Origin: Catenuloplanes atrovinosus
Lineage (GTDB): Bacteria; Actinomycetota; Actinomycetes; Mycobacteriales; Micromonosporaceae
Length of the DNA: 64,000 bases
Direction: 5' to 3'
Assembly: GCF_031458235.1 (NCBI RefSeq)
Contig: NZ_JAVDYB010000001.1
Coordinates: forward strand, 8,581,001-8,645,000
Translations under genes and position numbers: made by a program
The notes under the pieces: generated by a model
Seen by the model: only the letters and a program-made list of their open reading frames with translations
What the model was told of the DNA's origin: nothing
Database searches by the model: none
Part shown: one piece after another, positions 51,726 through 59,000 of the stretch
Numbering within the stretch: position 1 is the stretch's first letter
Layout of the letters: every line of letters begins with the position of its first letter

Positions 51726-52335
51726 GGCCGGCCTGGACCGGGACACCGTGGTGGCGGCCGGCGCGGCGCTCGCCGACGAGGTCGGCTTGGCCGGGCTCAC
51801 CATGGCGCTGCTGGCCGAGCGGGTCGGCGTCCGGACCCCCTCGCTCTACAAGCACGTCGACTCGCTGGACGCGCTGCACCGCGGCATCGCCATCCGGGCC
51901 CAGACCGAGCTCACCGCCGTGCTCGCCCGGGCCACCGCCGGCCGCTCCGGCCCGGACGCGGTCCGGACCTTCGCCCGGGCCTGGCGCCGCTGGGCCGTCG
52001 ACCACCGCGGCCGCTACGACGCCGGCGTCCGGGCGCCCGCGGACGACGACGAGGAGCACCTCCGCTTGTCCAACGACACCCTGCAGGTCCTCTACGACGT
52101 GCTGTCCGGCTTCGACCTCACCGGCCCTCGGGTCACCGACGCCGCCCGCGCGCTGCGCTCCGCCCTGCACGGCTTCGCCATGCTGGAGTCCTCCGGCGGC
52201 TTCGGACTGCGCCGCGACCTCGACCGCAGCTTCGACTTCCTGGTCGAGACGCTGATTGCCGGCCTGCGGGCCGAGCACGACTCGCTCCCCGCCGACCGGG
52301 ACGGCCCGCCCCTCACCCACCGCACGCCTCCCTGA
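51718..52335 (+). CDS. TetR-family regulator with WHG-type C-terminal domain
   Basis: This 205-residue protein has an N-terminal HTH (VVAAGAALADEVGLAGLTMALLAERVGVRTPSLYKHVDSLDALHRGI) and a C-terminal effector domain resembling TetR_C_33/WHG (FARAWRRWAVDHRGRYDAGVRAP). GTG 51718 overlaps the hydrolase gene. It probably represses its own operon by binding the double repeat at 50840-50864. Confidence 0.9.
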   Translation: MPRAGLDRDTVVAAGAALADEVGLAGLTMALLAERVGVRTPSLYKHVDSLDALHRGIAIRAQTELTAVLARATAGRSGPDAVRTFARAWRRWAVDHRGRYDAGVRAPADDDEEHLRLSNDTLQVLYDVLSGFDLTGPRVTDAARALRSALHGFAMLESSGGFGLRRDLDRSFDFLVETLIAGLRAEHDSLPADRDGPPLTHRTPP

Positions 52336-52340
52336 ACGCG

Positions 52341-52381
52341 AAAAAGCCGCCGCCCGGCACCGTGATGCCCGGAACGGCGGC
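52341..52381 (-). terminator. Terminator of the bL37 gene
   Basis: On the minus strand GCCGCCG pairs with CGGCGGC (52375-52381 with 52346-52352), with an inner GGCA/TGCC stem, followed by a T-run (AAAAA at 52341-52345 on the plus strand). It lies 16 bp after the bL37 stop and just past the convergent TetR gene. Confidence 0.8.
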
Positions 52382-52396
52382 CTTCGCGCCGGCTGG

Positions 52397-52471
52397 TCAG
52401 CTGTTGGGGCGCTTGCCGTGGTTCGCGCCGCTCTTCTTACGGGCCTTCTTCTTGCGGGCCTTCTTCGCCAT
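52397..52471 (-). CDS. Small basic ribosomal protein, bL37-like
   Basis: This 24-residue ORF encodes MAKKARKKKARKKSGANHGK plus RPNS. It closely matches the actinobacterial bL37 protein seen in the mycobacterial 50S subunit (about 24 residues, MAKRGRKK... ending NHGKRPN-). A GGAAGG precedes the ATG and an intrinsic terminator follows. It is well below usual gene-finder limits and typically missed. Confidence 0.85.
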   Translation of the reverse strand: MAKKARKKKARKKSGANHGKRPNS

Positions 52472-52645
52472 GGCCGCGTCCTTCCACTCGTCGGTGCGCC
52501 GCGCGCTCCACCCGCCCACACGGGCCCGCGACACGGCGATCTGATCCACCGCTGATGCTAATCGCCCAGCGAGCCCGGCCTGCGAGCGCCCGCGTCATGA
52601 TTGGATGCAGGGTAACGAGGCGCGACGAGGGAGGGACCGCGAGCG

Positions 52646-52861
52646 ATGTCCGAGGAGATTCACGCCGAAATGGTCGCCAACGTCTGGAAGGTCGTGGCGA
52701 GCGAGGGCGACACCGTGGCCGAGGGCGACACCCTGGTCATCCTGGAGTCGATGAAAATGGAGATCCCTGTGGTCGCCGAGGCCGACGGCACCCTGACCCG
52801 CGTCGCCGTCCACGAGGGCGACGTGGTCCAGGAGGGCGACCTGATCGCGGTCATCGGCTAG
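52646..52861 (+). CDS. Single biotinyl/lipoyl-domain protein
   Basis: This 71-residue protein is one biotinyl domain, with the biotinylated Lys in ESMKMEI at about residue 37. It resembles the stand-alone biotin carboxyl carrier-like proteins of actinobacteria. It would carry biotin for an acyl-CoA carboxylase encoded elsewhere. ATG 52646 has GGGAGGGAC upstream. The stop is directly followed by a GAAAATC/GATTTTC hairpin. Confidence 0.88.
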   Translation: MSEEIHAEMVANVWKVVASEGDTVAEGDTLVILESMKMEIPVVAEADGTLTRVAVHEGDVVQEGDLIAVIG

Positions 52862-52877
52862 AAAATCCCAGATTTTC
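52861..52877 (+). repeat. Small hairpin GAAAATC-CCA-GATTTTC
   Basis: Perfect 7-bp arms occupy 52861-52877, starting at the stop codon of the biotinyl-domain gene and overlapping the start of dispersed-repeat copy C. Confidence 0.6.
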
Positions 52878-52949
52878 CCACTTCCGGCGTGGTCGCGGTC
52901 CGCACGCTCCCGCGGGCACCGGTCGTCGCAGGGCTCCTCCCTGCACGTC
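52871..52949 (+). repeat. Dispersed intergenic repeat, copy C
   Basis: It contains CTTCCGGCGTGGTCGCGGTC, CGCACGCTCCCGCGGGCACC and GCTCCTCCCTGCACGTC. It is nearly the reverse of copy B over about 78 bp. It lies straight after the biotinyl-domain gene. Confidence 0.8.
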
Positions 52950-52957
52950 CCGCAACC

Positions 52958-53130
52958 ACTCACCCCACCCCAGCGGCTGCCGCCTCCCGACGGCAGCCGC
53001 AACTCCCGGTTGCCACCCTTCCCGCGACCCACTCACCCCACCCCAGCGGCTGCCGCCTCCCGACGGCAGCCGCAACTCCCGGTTGCTACCCTTCCGCGAC
53101 CCACTCACCCCGATTCCGGCGGGTGCCGCC
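52958..53130. repeat. Tandem repeat of 72-73 bp (2.4 copies) with embedded hairpins
   Basis: Units 52958-53030 and 53031-53102 are near-identical; 53103-53130 starts a third. Each complete unit has a perfect 10-bp stem GCGGCTGCCG/CGGCAGCCGC with an 8-nt loop. Confidence 0.85.
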
Positions 53131-53232
53131 CCCGGCGGCGGTGGGCTGGCCTCTGGTGGCCCGTCTGCCGGCAGTCCCGTTGGCGCCGAGACCCTGATCG
53201 TCAGCGGTCCGCGCGAATGATCCACTGGTGAG

Positions 53233-53281
53233 AGATACGTAGAGCACGTGTGGAGCCGCCTATTACGTGCTCTACGTATCT
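53233..53281. repeat. 17-bp perfect inverted repeat
   Basis: Arms 53233-53249 and 53265-53281 are perfectly complementary around a 15-nt loop (AGATACGTAGAGCACGT type). It is AT-richer than its surroundings. Confidence 0.8.
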
Positions 53282-53339
53282 TTAGTCGCCGATACCCGCA
53301 GTGAAGAGGCCGCTATATCACGATATTTCGGTCAGGTCT

Positions 53340-53468
53340 CGCGAGGTGGTGCGGTCGCATCCGGCGGTGTGGCCCCGCGCCCCGCGCCCCGCGCCCCGCG
53401 AGTCGCGAGTCGCGGCGTGGGGTGGTGGGCCGTTGGCCGCCGCGAGGTGGTGCGGTCGCATCCGGCGG
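53340..53468 (+). repeat. 28-bp direct repeat, 101 bp apart
   Basis: Identical copies at 53340-53367 and 53441-53468 contain GCGAGGTGGTGCGGTCGCAT. Between them lies a short run of GCCCCGC units. No gene. Confidence 0.75.
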
Positions 53469-53664
53469 CGTGGCGGGGAAACCCGGCCGTGCGAGTCGGG
53501 TGGGTGATCGGCGAACCTGTGGTGGGAGACGGTGGAGGTGCATCCGGTGGCGCGCCGGATGATCCAGGCCGCGCGAGTCGCGTGGGATGTGGTGGCCGGT
53601 GGCCGTGAGGTGCGAGGCGATCGGGGACGTGGCTGGCAACGCGGCCGGGCAAGTCGCGTGGGGT

Positions 53665-53771
53665 GACCGGCGACGGGACCGGCTCCGATGCGGCGTCGGA
53701 GCGGCGGCGGAGCCGCCGCGGGGTTTGCCCGCGGGAGCATGCGGACCGCACCACGCCGGAAGCGGGAATAT
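53665..53771 (-). repeat. Dispersed intergenic repeat, copy D (with GC-rich extension)
   Basis: Read on the minus strand it runs TTCCCGCTTCCGGCGTGGTG, then CCGCATGCTCCCGCGGGC, then a GGCGGCTCCGCCGCC hairpin and CGGAGCCGGT. The second half matches the left half of copy E. Confidence 0.8.
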
Positions 53772-53806
53772 CGAAGTCAGGGGTCGCCGCCGGGAGTGGA
53801 AGCGTA

Positions 53807-53970
53807 GGGCGTGTCTGGTAGATCTTCGCCGGCCTGCGGCGTGGCCCGGGCGCCGCCTGGCCGCACGTCGCGAAAGCCCACATACGACACCGGTATGCGG
53901 ACTTCCGCGCCGCACACCCGGACGACACCTGGACCTCGCCTCGGCTCGACGAGATCCACCAGACACGCGC
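53807..53970. mobile_element. MITE-like element III (164 bp) flanked by TA
   Basis: The ends GGGCGTGTCTGGTAGATC and (reversed) GCGCGTGTCTGGTGGATC form an inverted repeat with 2 mismatches in 18. TA flanks both sides (53805-53806 and 53971-53972), as after transposition of a Tc1/mariner/IS630-type element. The interior is non-coding. Its right end abuts the stop codon of the TPR gene. Confidence 0.75.
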
Positions 53971-55808
53971 TAGCCGCGACCGCCGAGCAGCCGCCGCCAG
54001 AAGCCGGCCTTGCGCTGCGGGGGTGCCGGGGGCTCCTCCACCGGCCGTTCCGCCGCGATGATCGTGCGTGCCACCAGTTCCGTCTTCGCGTCGAGTTCCG
54101 GGGTGGCGAGGGCGAGTTGCGCGACGGACCAGGCGATGGTGACCGGGCGCCGGCGTACCACCTCGGCGATGTCGGCCAGGCGCTCGCGCACCAGCGTGGC
54201 CACGTCCGCGCGGACCTCCGGCGTCACCCAGGCGGCCGTGACCAGGGCGAACAGGGCCGCCTCGGTGATCCAGTCCTCGACGCCCCAGGCGAGGTCGAGC
54301 AGGACGCGGCGGCGGGTGCTGGTGCGCCAGGGCTCGTCGGTGCGGTGGTGCAGCAGGCCGAGGCAGGCCCACACCTGCACGCTGCGGACCCAGAGTGACG
54401 GATCGTGGGCGGCGAGTGCGGTGCCGAGTTCGGTGGCGGGCGGGGCCGGCGGGTGGACCAGCAGTGCGAGCAGGTCGTCCATGTCCAGCAGCGCCAGTGA
54501 GACGGCGGCGTCGTACGCGGACTGCGGGTGTGGCCAGGCGGGCAGCGCGAGCTGGCGGATGCGCTCGACCGCGGCATCGGACGGCTCGCGCAGCGCGGGC
54601 ATCGCGTCCGTCTCGAAGAACTCCCAGACCGATCGTCCGCCGGTACGGCGGGGAAGGCGGATGTCGGGCTCCGGCACCCGCTCGACCATCACGGCCATGT
54701 CCGGTAGCGCGGCGCCGACCGTGCGCATCGCGGACGGCGGCTCCAGGTTGCTCAGCCGCAGCCGGCCGCCGGTGATCGGGCCCTCGGTCTCCAGCATCTG
54801 CCGCAACACGTTGATCACCGCCTCGCCCGCGGCCGGGAGCCGGCCCAGCCAGGGCACGTCCTGGCAGCATTCGGCCAGGTCGGTGTGCTCGTGCGAGTCG
54901 TCCGGGTGGTGCCGTTGGAAGTCGGCGAGCGCCACGAGGTGGGACAGTTTGCCGTCGCGGCGGTAGCGCAGCCGGTGCGCGGTGTGCACGGCGCAGTCGA
55001 ACTCGGCGTCCCGGGCCAGTGCGTCGTCTATCCAGCGGATCGCCTCGTCGAGCTGCCCGTTGTCGGCGAGTGTGCCGGCGATGTCCGCGTACACGGAGAG
55101 GTCGGCCGGGTCGTGCGCGACGGCGCGGCGCAGCGCGGCGATCGACTCGCGGGTGCGGCCGGCGCTGCGGTACGCATACCCGAGCCACACCTCGCCGAGC
55201 TTGGACGGCATCACCCGCACGCCGCGCTGCGCCCAGTCGATCGCGATCGCGGTCTCGCCCATCCGCCGGGCCAGCGCGGACGCGGCGCCGAGCAGCAGCG
55301 CGTGCCGGGGGTGCGCGGCGGCGGCGTGCTTGGCGACCCGCAGGTACGGCCGGAGCGGCTCGCGCTGCTCGTCCGGCACCGGGTCGGGCACGCCCGCGCA
55401 GACCTGCATTATCGTGCGCGCGAGCTGGTCCGGGTCGACGCGCGTGGCCAGGTCCGGGTCGGCCACCCAGGGCACGCCGGCCCAGTCCACGGTCGGCTGG
55501 TGCCCGGTGGCGGCCGCGAGCAGTTCCAGCGCCTCGCCGGGCTTGCCGGCCGCGGCCAGCAGGTGCCCGCGCGCGACCACGGCGCCGATGTACACGTGGT
55601 CGGCGAGCGGGAAGAGGTCGAGGGCGCCGCCGGTGCGCGCCGCCAGCTTCGCCAGCAGCTCGTGCACCTCGGGCATGGTGGGCGCGTGCACCAGCGCGCC
55701 GGCCACGTGGTCCGCGGCGTGCCCGTAATCGGCCTCGTCGAGCGCCATCCGGGCCAGAGCCAGTTCGCCCTCCGCGGAGAGGCGTGGGTCGCCTATCCCC
55801 TCAGTCAA
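53970..55808 (-). CDS. TPR-repeat protein of unknown role
   Basis: This 612-residue soluble protein has tetratricopeptide-like repeats across about residues 10-300 (VAGALVHAPTMPEVHELLAKLAAR, AIDWAQRGVRVMPSKLGEVWLGYAYRSAGRTRESIAALRRAVAHDPADLSVYADIAGTLADNGQLDEAIRWIDDAL), followed by an uncharacterised helical C-terminal half (ending KAGFWRRLLGGRG). ATG 55808 is at the family-like start. The stop codon TAG is 53972-53970; its final base belongs to the adjoining MITE-like element, so the ending may have been altered by the insertion. Confidence 0.8.
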   Translation of the reverse strand: MTEGIGDPRLSAEGELALARMALDEADYGHAADHVAGALVHAPTMPEVHELLAKLAARTGGALDLFPLADHVYIGAVVARGHLLAAAGKPGEALELLAAATGHQPTVDWAGVPWVADPDLATRVDPDQLARTIMQVCAGVPDPVPDEQREPLRPYLRVAKHAAAAHPRHALLLGAASALARRMGETAIAIDWAQRGVRVMPSKLGEVWLGYAYRSAGRTRESIAALRRAVAHDPADLSVYADIAGTLADNGQLDEAIRWIDDALARDAEFDCAVHTAHRLRYRRDGKLSHLVALADFQRHHPDDSHEHTDLAECCQDVPWLGRLPAAGEAVINVLRQMLETEGPITGGRLRLSNLEPPSAMRTVGAALPDMAVMVERVPEPDIRLPRRTGGRSVWEFFETDAMPALREPSDAAVERIRQLALPAWPHPQSAYDAAVSLALLDMDDLLALLVHPPAPPATELGTALAAHDPSLWVRSVQVWACLGLLHHRTDEPWRTSTRRRVLLDLAWGVEDWITEAALFALVTAAWVTPEVRADVATLVRERLADIAEVVRRRPVTIAWSVAQLALATPELDAKTELVARTIIAAERPVEEPPAPPQRKAGFWRRLLGGRG

Positions 55809-55999
55809 AGCCTTATGTCCCTTGCGACGGCGTATGTCCGGGTGTCCAGCTGTCGTTGATCGTTCCCCCAGAACCGCAGCCTATGGCACGGCGGCTCGGA
55901 CGTATCCATCCCGGCCGCTGTTGCGCGATCTGTTGCGAATAGGCGTTGTTTCGTGCAGCATTGAGCATAGAGCGATCACCTGATGCGCGAGGAGTCGTC

Positions 56000-57061
56000 A
56001 TGCCTGAGGTGCAGCCCGGATCCGGGATGGCCACCGACATCGCGGAGCAGCCGGCCGGCTTCGCCCGCCTGCTCGAGACGCCGCACGCCACCGCGATCGC
56101 CACGGTCGCGGCCGCGGTCGTGGCCCGCCGCCCGCGGCACGTGGTGTTCGTGGCCCGCGGCACCTCCGACCACGCCGCGCTCTACGGGGCGTACCTGACG
56201 GAGATCCGCCTCGGGCTGCCCGCCAGCAGCTCCTCGCCGAGCGCGATCACCGTGTTCGGCGCCCGCCCCGACCTCTCCCAGGCGCTGGTCGTCGGCGTCA
56301 GCCAGAGCGGCGGCTCACCCGACCTGACCGAGGTGATGCGCGTGGCGCGCGCGTCCGGCGCGCTCACGGTCGCGGTCACCAATGTGCCCGGTTCGCCGCT
56401 CGGCGAGGCCGCGGAGCACGTCATCGACGTCGCGGCCGGGCACGAGCGGGCGGTCGCGGCCACCAAGTCGTACACGGCGGAGCTCCAGGCGCTGCTCATG
56501 CTGATCGAGGGCGTCCGGGCCGGCGACGGCGCGCTCCCGGCGGACGAGCGGGCCGCGCTGGCGGCGCTGCCCGCGCACGCGGAGCGGGTGCTCGCCGATC
56601 CCACCGCCACCGAGCTGGCGGCGCGCTACCGTTTCGCGGCGCGCATCCTGACCACCGGGCGGGGGTACGCGTACCCGACCGCCCGCGAGGCCGCGCTCAA
56701 GCTGATGGAGACCTGCTACCTGCCGTCGCTGTCGTTCTCCGGCGCCGACCTGATGCACGGCCCGCTGGCGCTGGCGGCCCCGGACGTGCCGGTCCTCGCG
56801 GTGGTCGGCTCCGGCCCCGGCGGCGCCTCGATGAGTGAGGTCCTCGGCCGCCTCACCGAGCGCAAGGCCGACGTGGTCGCCATCGGCTCCGGCGACGTCC
56901 CCGGCGCCGCCGCCCGCATCGCCATCCCGGCCCTGGACGAGCGCTACGCCCCGCTGCTCGACATCCTCCCGGCCCAGCAGCTCGCGCTCGCCCTCGCGGT
57001 CGCCCGCGGCGAGGACCCCGACGCCCCTCGCGGCCTCAAGAAGGTCACCGCCACCCTCTGA
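56000..57061 (+). CDS. SIS-domain aminosugar isomerase/deaminase-like (GlmS C-terminal type)
   Basis: This 353-residue protein has two SIS domains: HVVFVARGTSDHAALYGAYLTE, GVSQSGGSPDLTEVMRVARASGAL, ATKSYTAELQALLML and the second with REAALKLMETCYLPSLSFSGADLMHGP. It lacks the glutaminase domain of GlmS, so it resembles glucosamine-6-phosphate deaminase-type or AgaS-like enzymes. ATG 56000 has GAGGAG upstream. NagA or a sugar PTS is not adjacent. It follows the divergent TPR gene over 190 bp. Confidence 0.88.
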   Translation: MPEVQPGSGMATDIAEQPAGFARLLETPHATAIATVAAAVVARRPRHVVFVARGTSDHAALYGAYLTEIRLGLPASSSSPSAITVFGARPDLSQALVVGVSQSGGSPDLTEVMRVARASGALTVAVTNVPGSPLGEAAEHVIDVAAGHERAVAATKSYTAELQALLMLIEGVRAGDGALPADERAALAALPAHAERVLADPTATELAARYRFAARILTTGRGYAYPTAREAALKLMETCYLPSLSFSGADLMHGPLALAAPDVPVLAVVGSGPGGASMSEVLGRLTERKADVVAIGSGDVPGAAARIAIPALDERYAPLLDILPAQQLALALAVARGEDPDAPRGLKKVTATL

Positions 57062-57160
57062 AGGATGACGGCGCCGCGCTCGACGTGGCGCCCTGTCCCG
57101 AGACATCGGGCACGCCGCCGTGGCACCGGGCACCCAGGCGAGCAGCCCGACGTCTTGCGT

Positions 57161-57341
57161 CTTCCCGCTTCCGGGTGGCCGGGGCCCGCATGCTCGCTCG
57201 GGCCGACCTCGTGGCGGCTCCGCCGCCGCGTCGGAGCCGGTCTCGCCGTGCCGGACCCCGTGCGGGACCGGCAGGGAGGAGCTCTGCGACGACCGGTGCC
57301 CGCGGGAGCATGCGGAGAGGGACCACGCCGGAAGCGGGAAG
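57161..57341. repeat. Dispersed intergenic repeat, copy E: inverted pair
   Basis: The ends CTTCCCGCTTCCGG (57161-57174) and CCGGAAGCGGGAAG (57328-57341) are perfect 14-bp inverted repeats. The left half resembles copy D, the right half copies B and C, so this is two family members head to head. It lies after the SIS gene and upstream of the PdtaS-like gene. Confidence 0.8.
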
Positions 57342-57409
57342 AAAGGCTTTGTGAACTTCTGGTCGCGACTGGGCCGTGGGTGGAAACGAGGCTGTGAAAG
57401 GCTAACGGC

Positions 57410-58978
57410 GTGTCCACGCTGCGCGACCTCGTCGAGGAGCACACCAGGCTGTCCTCGTCCGACATCGACCACCTGCACCGGCTGGCCGGCGACTGGCAGT
57501 TGCTGTCCGATCTATCGTTCGCCGATCTGCTGCTCTGGGTGCCGGTGGGTGACGGGAGCACGGTGCGGTCGTTCCTGTGCGTGGCGCAGGTGCGGCCGAC
57601 GACCGGGCCGACGGCGTACCTGGACGATCAGGTGGGCCGGATCATCGGCGGGGCCGAGGTGGCGCACCTGGTGATCGCGCACCACCAGGGGCGGATCTGG
57701 CGTGAGGGCGATCCGGTCTGGTACGGCGAGACCCCCGCGCGGCACGAGGCGATCCCGGTGCGGACGCGCGACGAGGACGGCGAGCCCGGCGAGGTGATCG
57801 CGATCATCGGCCGGGACACCAACCTGTCCACCGCGCGCACCCCCAGCCAGCTCGAGCTGAACTACCTGACCACCGCGGACGACCTGGCGCAGATGGTGGC
57901 GGACGGCACGTTCCCGCCGCCGCGGCATCCGGGGGAGACCACGTCCGCGCCGCGGGTCGGTGACGGGCTGATCCGGATGGCGGCGAGCGGGCGGGTCACC
58001 TACGCCAGCCCGAACGCGCAGTCCGCGTACCGGCGGCTGGGGTTCTCCTCGCACCTGGTCGGCGAGGACCTGCCGGCACTGACCGGGCGGCTCGCCCGCG
58101 ATCCGCTGGACGGCACGGACATCACCGCGAAGCTGCTCTCCGCGCTGCGCGGCGAGGCGCCGGCCCGGCGCGAGATGGAGGCGCGCGGCGCGACCGTGCT
58201 GCTGCGCGCGCTGCCGCTGATGCCGGCCGGCGTGCCGATCGGCGCGCTGGTGCTGGTGCGGGACGTGACCGAGGTGCGCCGCCGGGACCGCGCGCTGGTC
58301 ACCAAGGACGCGACGATCCGGGAGATCCACCACCGGGTGAAGAACAACCTGCAGACCGTGGCCGCGCTGCTGCGCCTGCAGGCCCGGCGGGTGGACAGCG
58401 CGGTCGCGAAGTCCGCGCTGGAGGAGTCGGTGCGCCGGGTCGCGTCGATCGCGCTGGTGCACGAGACGCTCTCCATGTCCGGCAACGAGACCGTGGAGTT
58501 CGACGGGATCTTGGACCGGGTCGCCACGGCCGCGACCGAGGTCGCGGCGACCGACTTCACGGTCGCGATCCGGCGTCAGGGCAGTTTCGGCGTGCTCGCC
58601 GCGGAGACGGCGACCAGCCTGGTGATGGTGCTGAACGAGCTGCTCATCAACGCGGTCGAGCACGGCTTCCCGGCGCGGGAGGACGACGGGCCGGACCTGG
58701 CGGAGCTGACCGTGCCGCCGGGCAGCGCGGAACCGGTCGGCGAGGTGGTGGTCACGGTGCAGCGGCAGCGCAAGCAACTGGTGGTCACCGTGGCCGACAA
58801 CGGCCGGGGGCTGCCGGAGGGGTTCGTGGACGGGCGTGACGGCCGGCTGGGCCTGCAGATCGTGCGCTCACTCGCCACCGGGGAGCTGCGCGGCACCATC
58901 GAGCTGCGCAACCGGGCGGGCGGCGGCACCGAGGCGGCGCTGACCGTGCCGCTCGGCAAGCCGGGCGCGACCTCCTGA
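57410..58978 (+). CDS. PdtaS-like sensor histidine kinase
   Basis: This 522-residue cytosolic kinase has an N-terminal GAF-like region, a PAS-like region (RMAASGRVTYASPNAQSAYRRLG), the HisKA_2 phospho-acceptor IHHRVKNNLQTVAALLRLQARR and an ATPase domain (LNELLINAVEHGF, VADNGRGLPEG, GRLGLQIVRSL). It matches PdtaS of the PdtaS-PdtaR system, where the response regulator is an RNA-binding ANTAR protein, which is not adjacent here. GTG 57410 starts the frame. Confidence 0.9.
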   Translation: MSTLRDLVEEHTRLSSSDIDHLHRLAGDWQLLSDLSFADLLLWVPVGDGSTVRSFLCVAQVRPTTGPTAYLDDQVGRIIGGAEVAHLVIAHHQGRIWREGDPVWYGETPARHEAIPVRTRDEDGEPGEVIAIIGRDTNLSTARTPSQLELNYLTTADDLAQMVADGTFPPPRHPGETTSAPRVGDGLIRMAASGRVTYASPNAQSAYRRLGFSSHLVGEDLPALTGRLARDPLDGTDITAKLLSALRGEAPARREMEARGATVLLRALPLMPAGVPIGALVLVRDVTEVRRRDRALVTKDATIREIHHRVKNNLQTVAALLRLQARRVDSAVAKSALEESVRRVASIALVHETLSMSGNETVEFDGILDRVATAATEVAATDFTVAIRRQGSFGVLAAETATSLVMVLNELLINAVEHGFPAREDDGPDLAELTVPPGSAEPVGEVVVTVQRQRKQLVVTVADNGRGLPEGFVDGRDGRLGLQIVRSLATGELRGTIELRNRAGGGTEAALTVPLGKPGATS

Positions 58979-59000
58979 GAGGCCGCGCCCGGGATCACGC

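Larger units (their letters stand above)
52950..53806. other. Gene-free intergenic stretch filled with repeats
   Basis: No convincing coding sequence occurs between the biotinyl-domain gene and the MITE-like element. The stretch holds the 72-bp tandem repeats, a 17-bp hairpin, a 28-bp direct repeat and copy D of the dispersed repeat. Frames open here are GC-rich shadows without starts or recognisable domains. Confidence 0.6.

Noticed and set aside
52958-53130. CRISPR array
   Set aside because: Only two and a half 72-bp units, no variable spacers between short repeats, and no cas genes.
52555-53225. Frames in both strands after the biotinyl-domain gene
   Set aside because: They read the tandem and dispersed repeats and lack starts or similarity; treated as non-coding.
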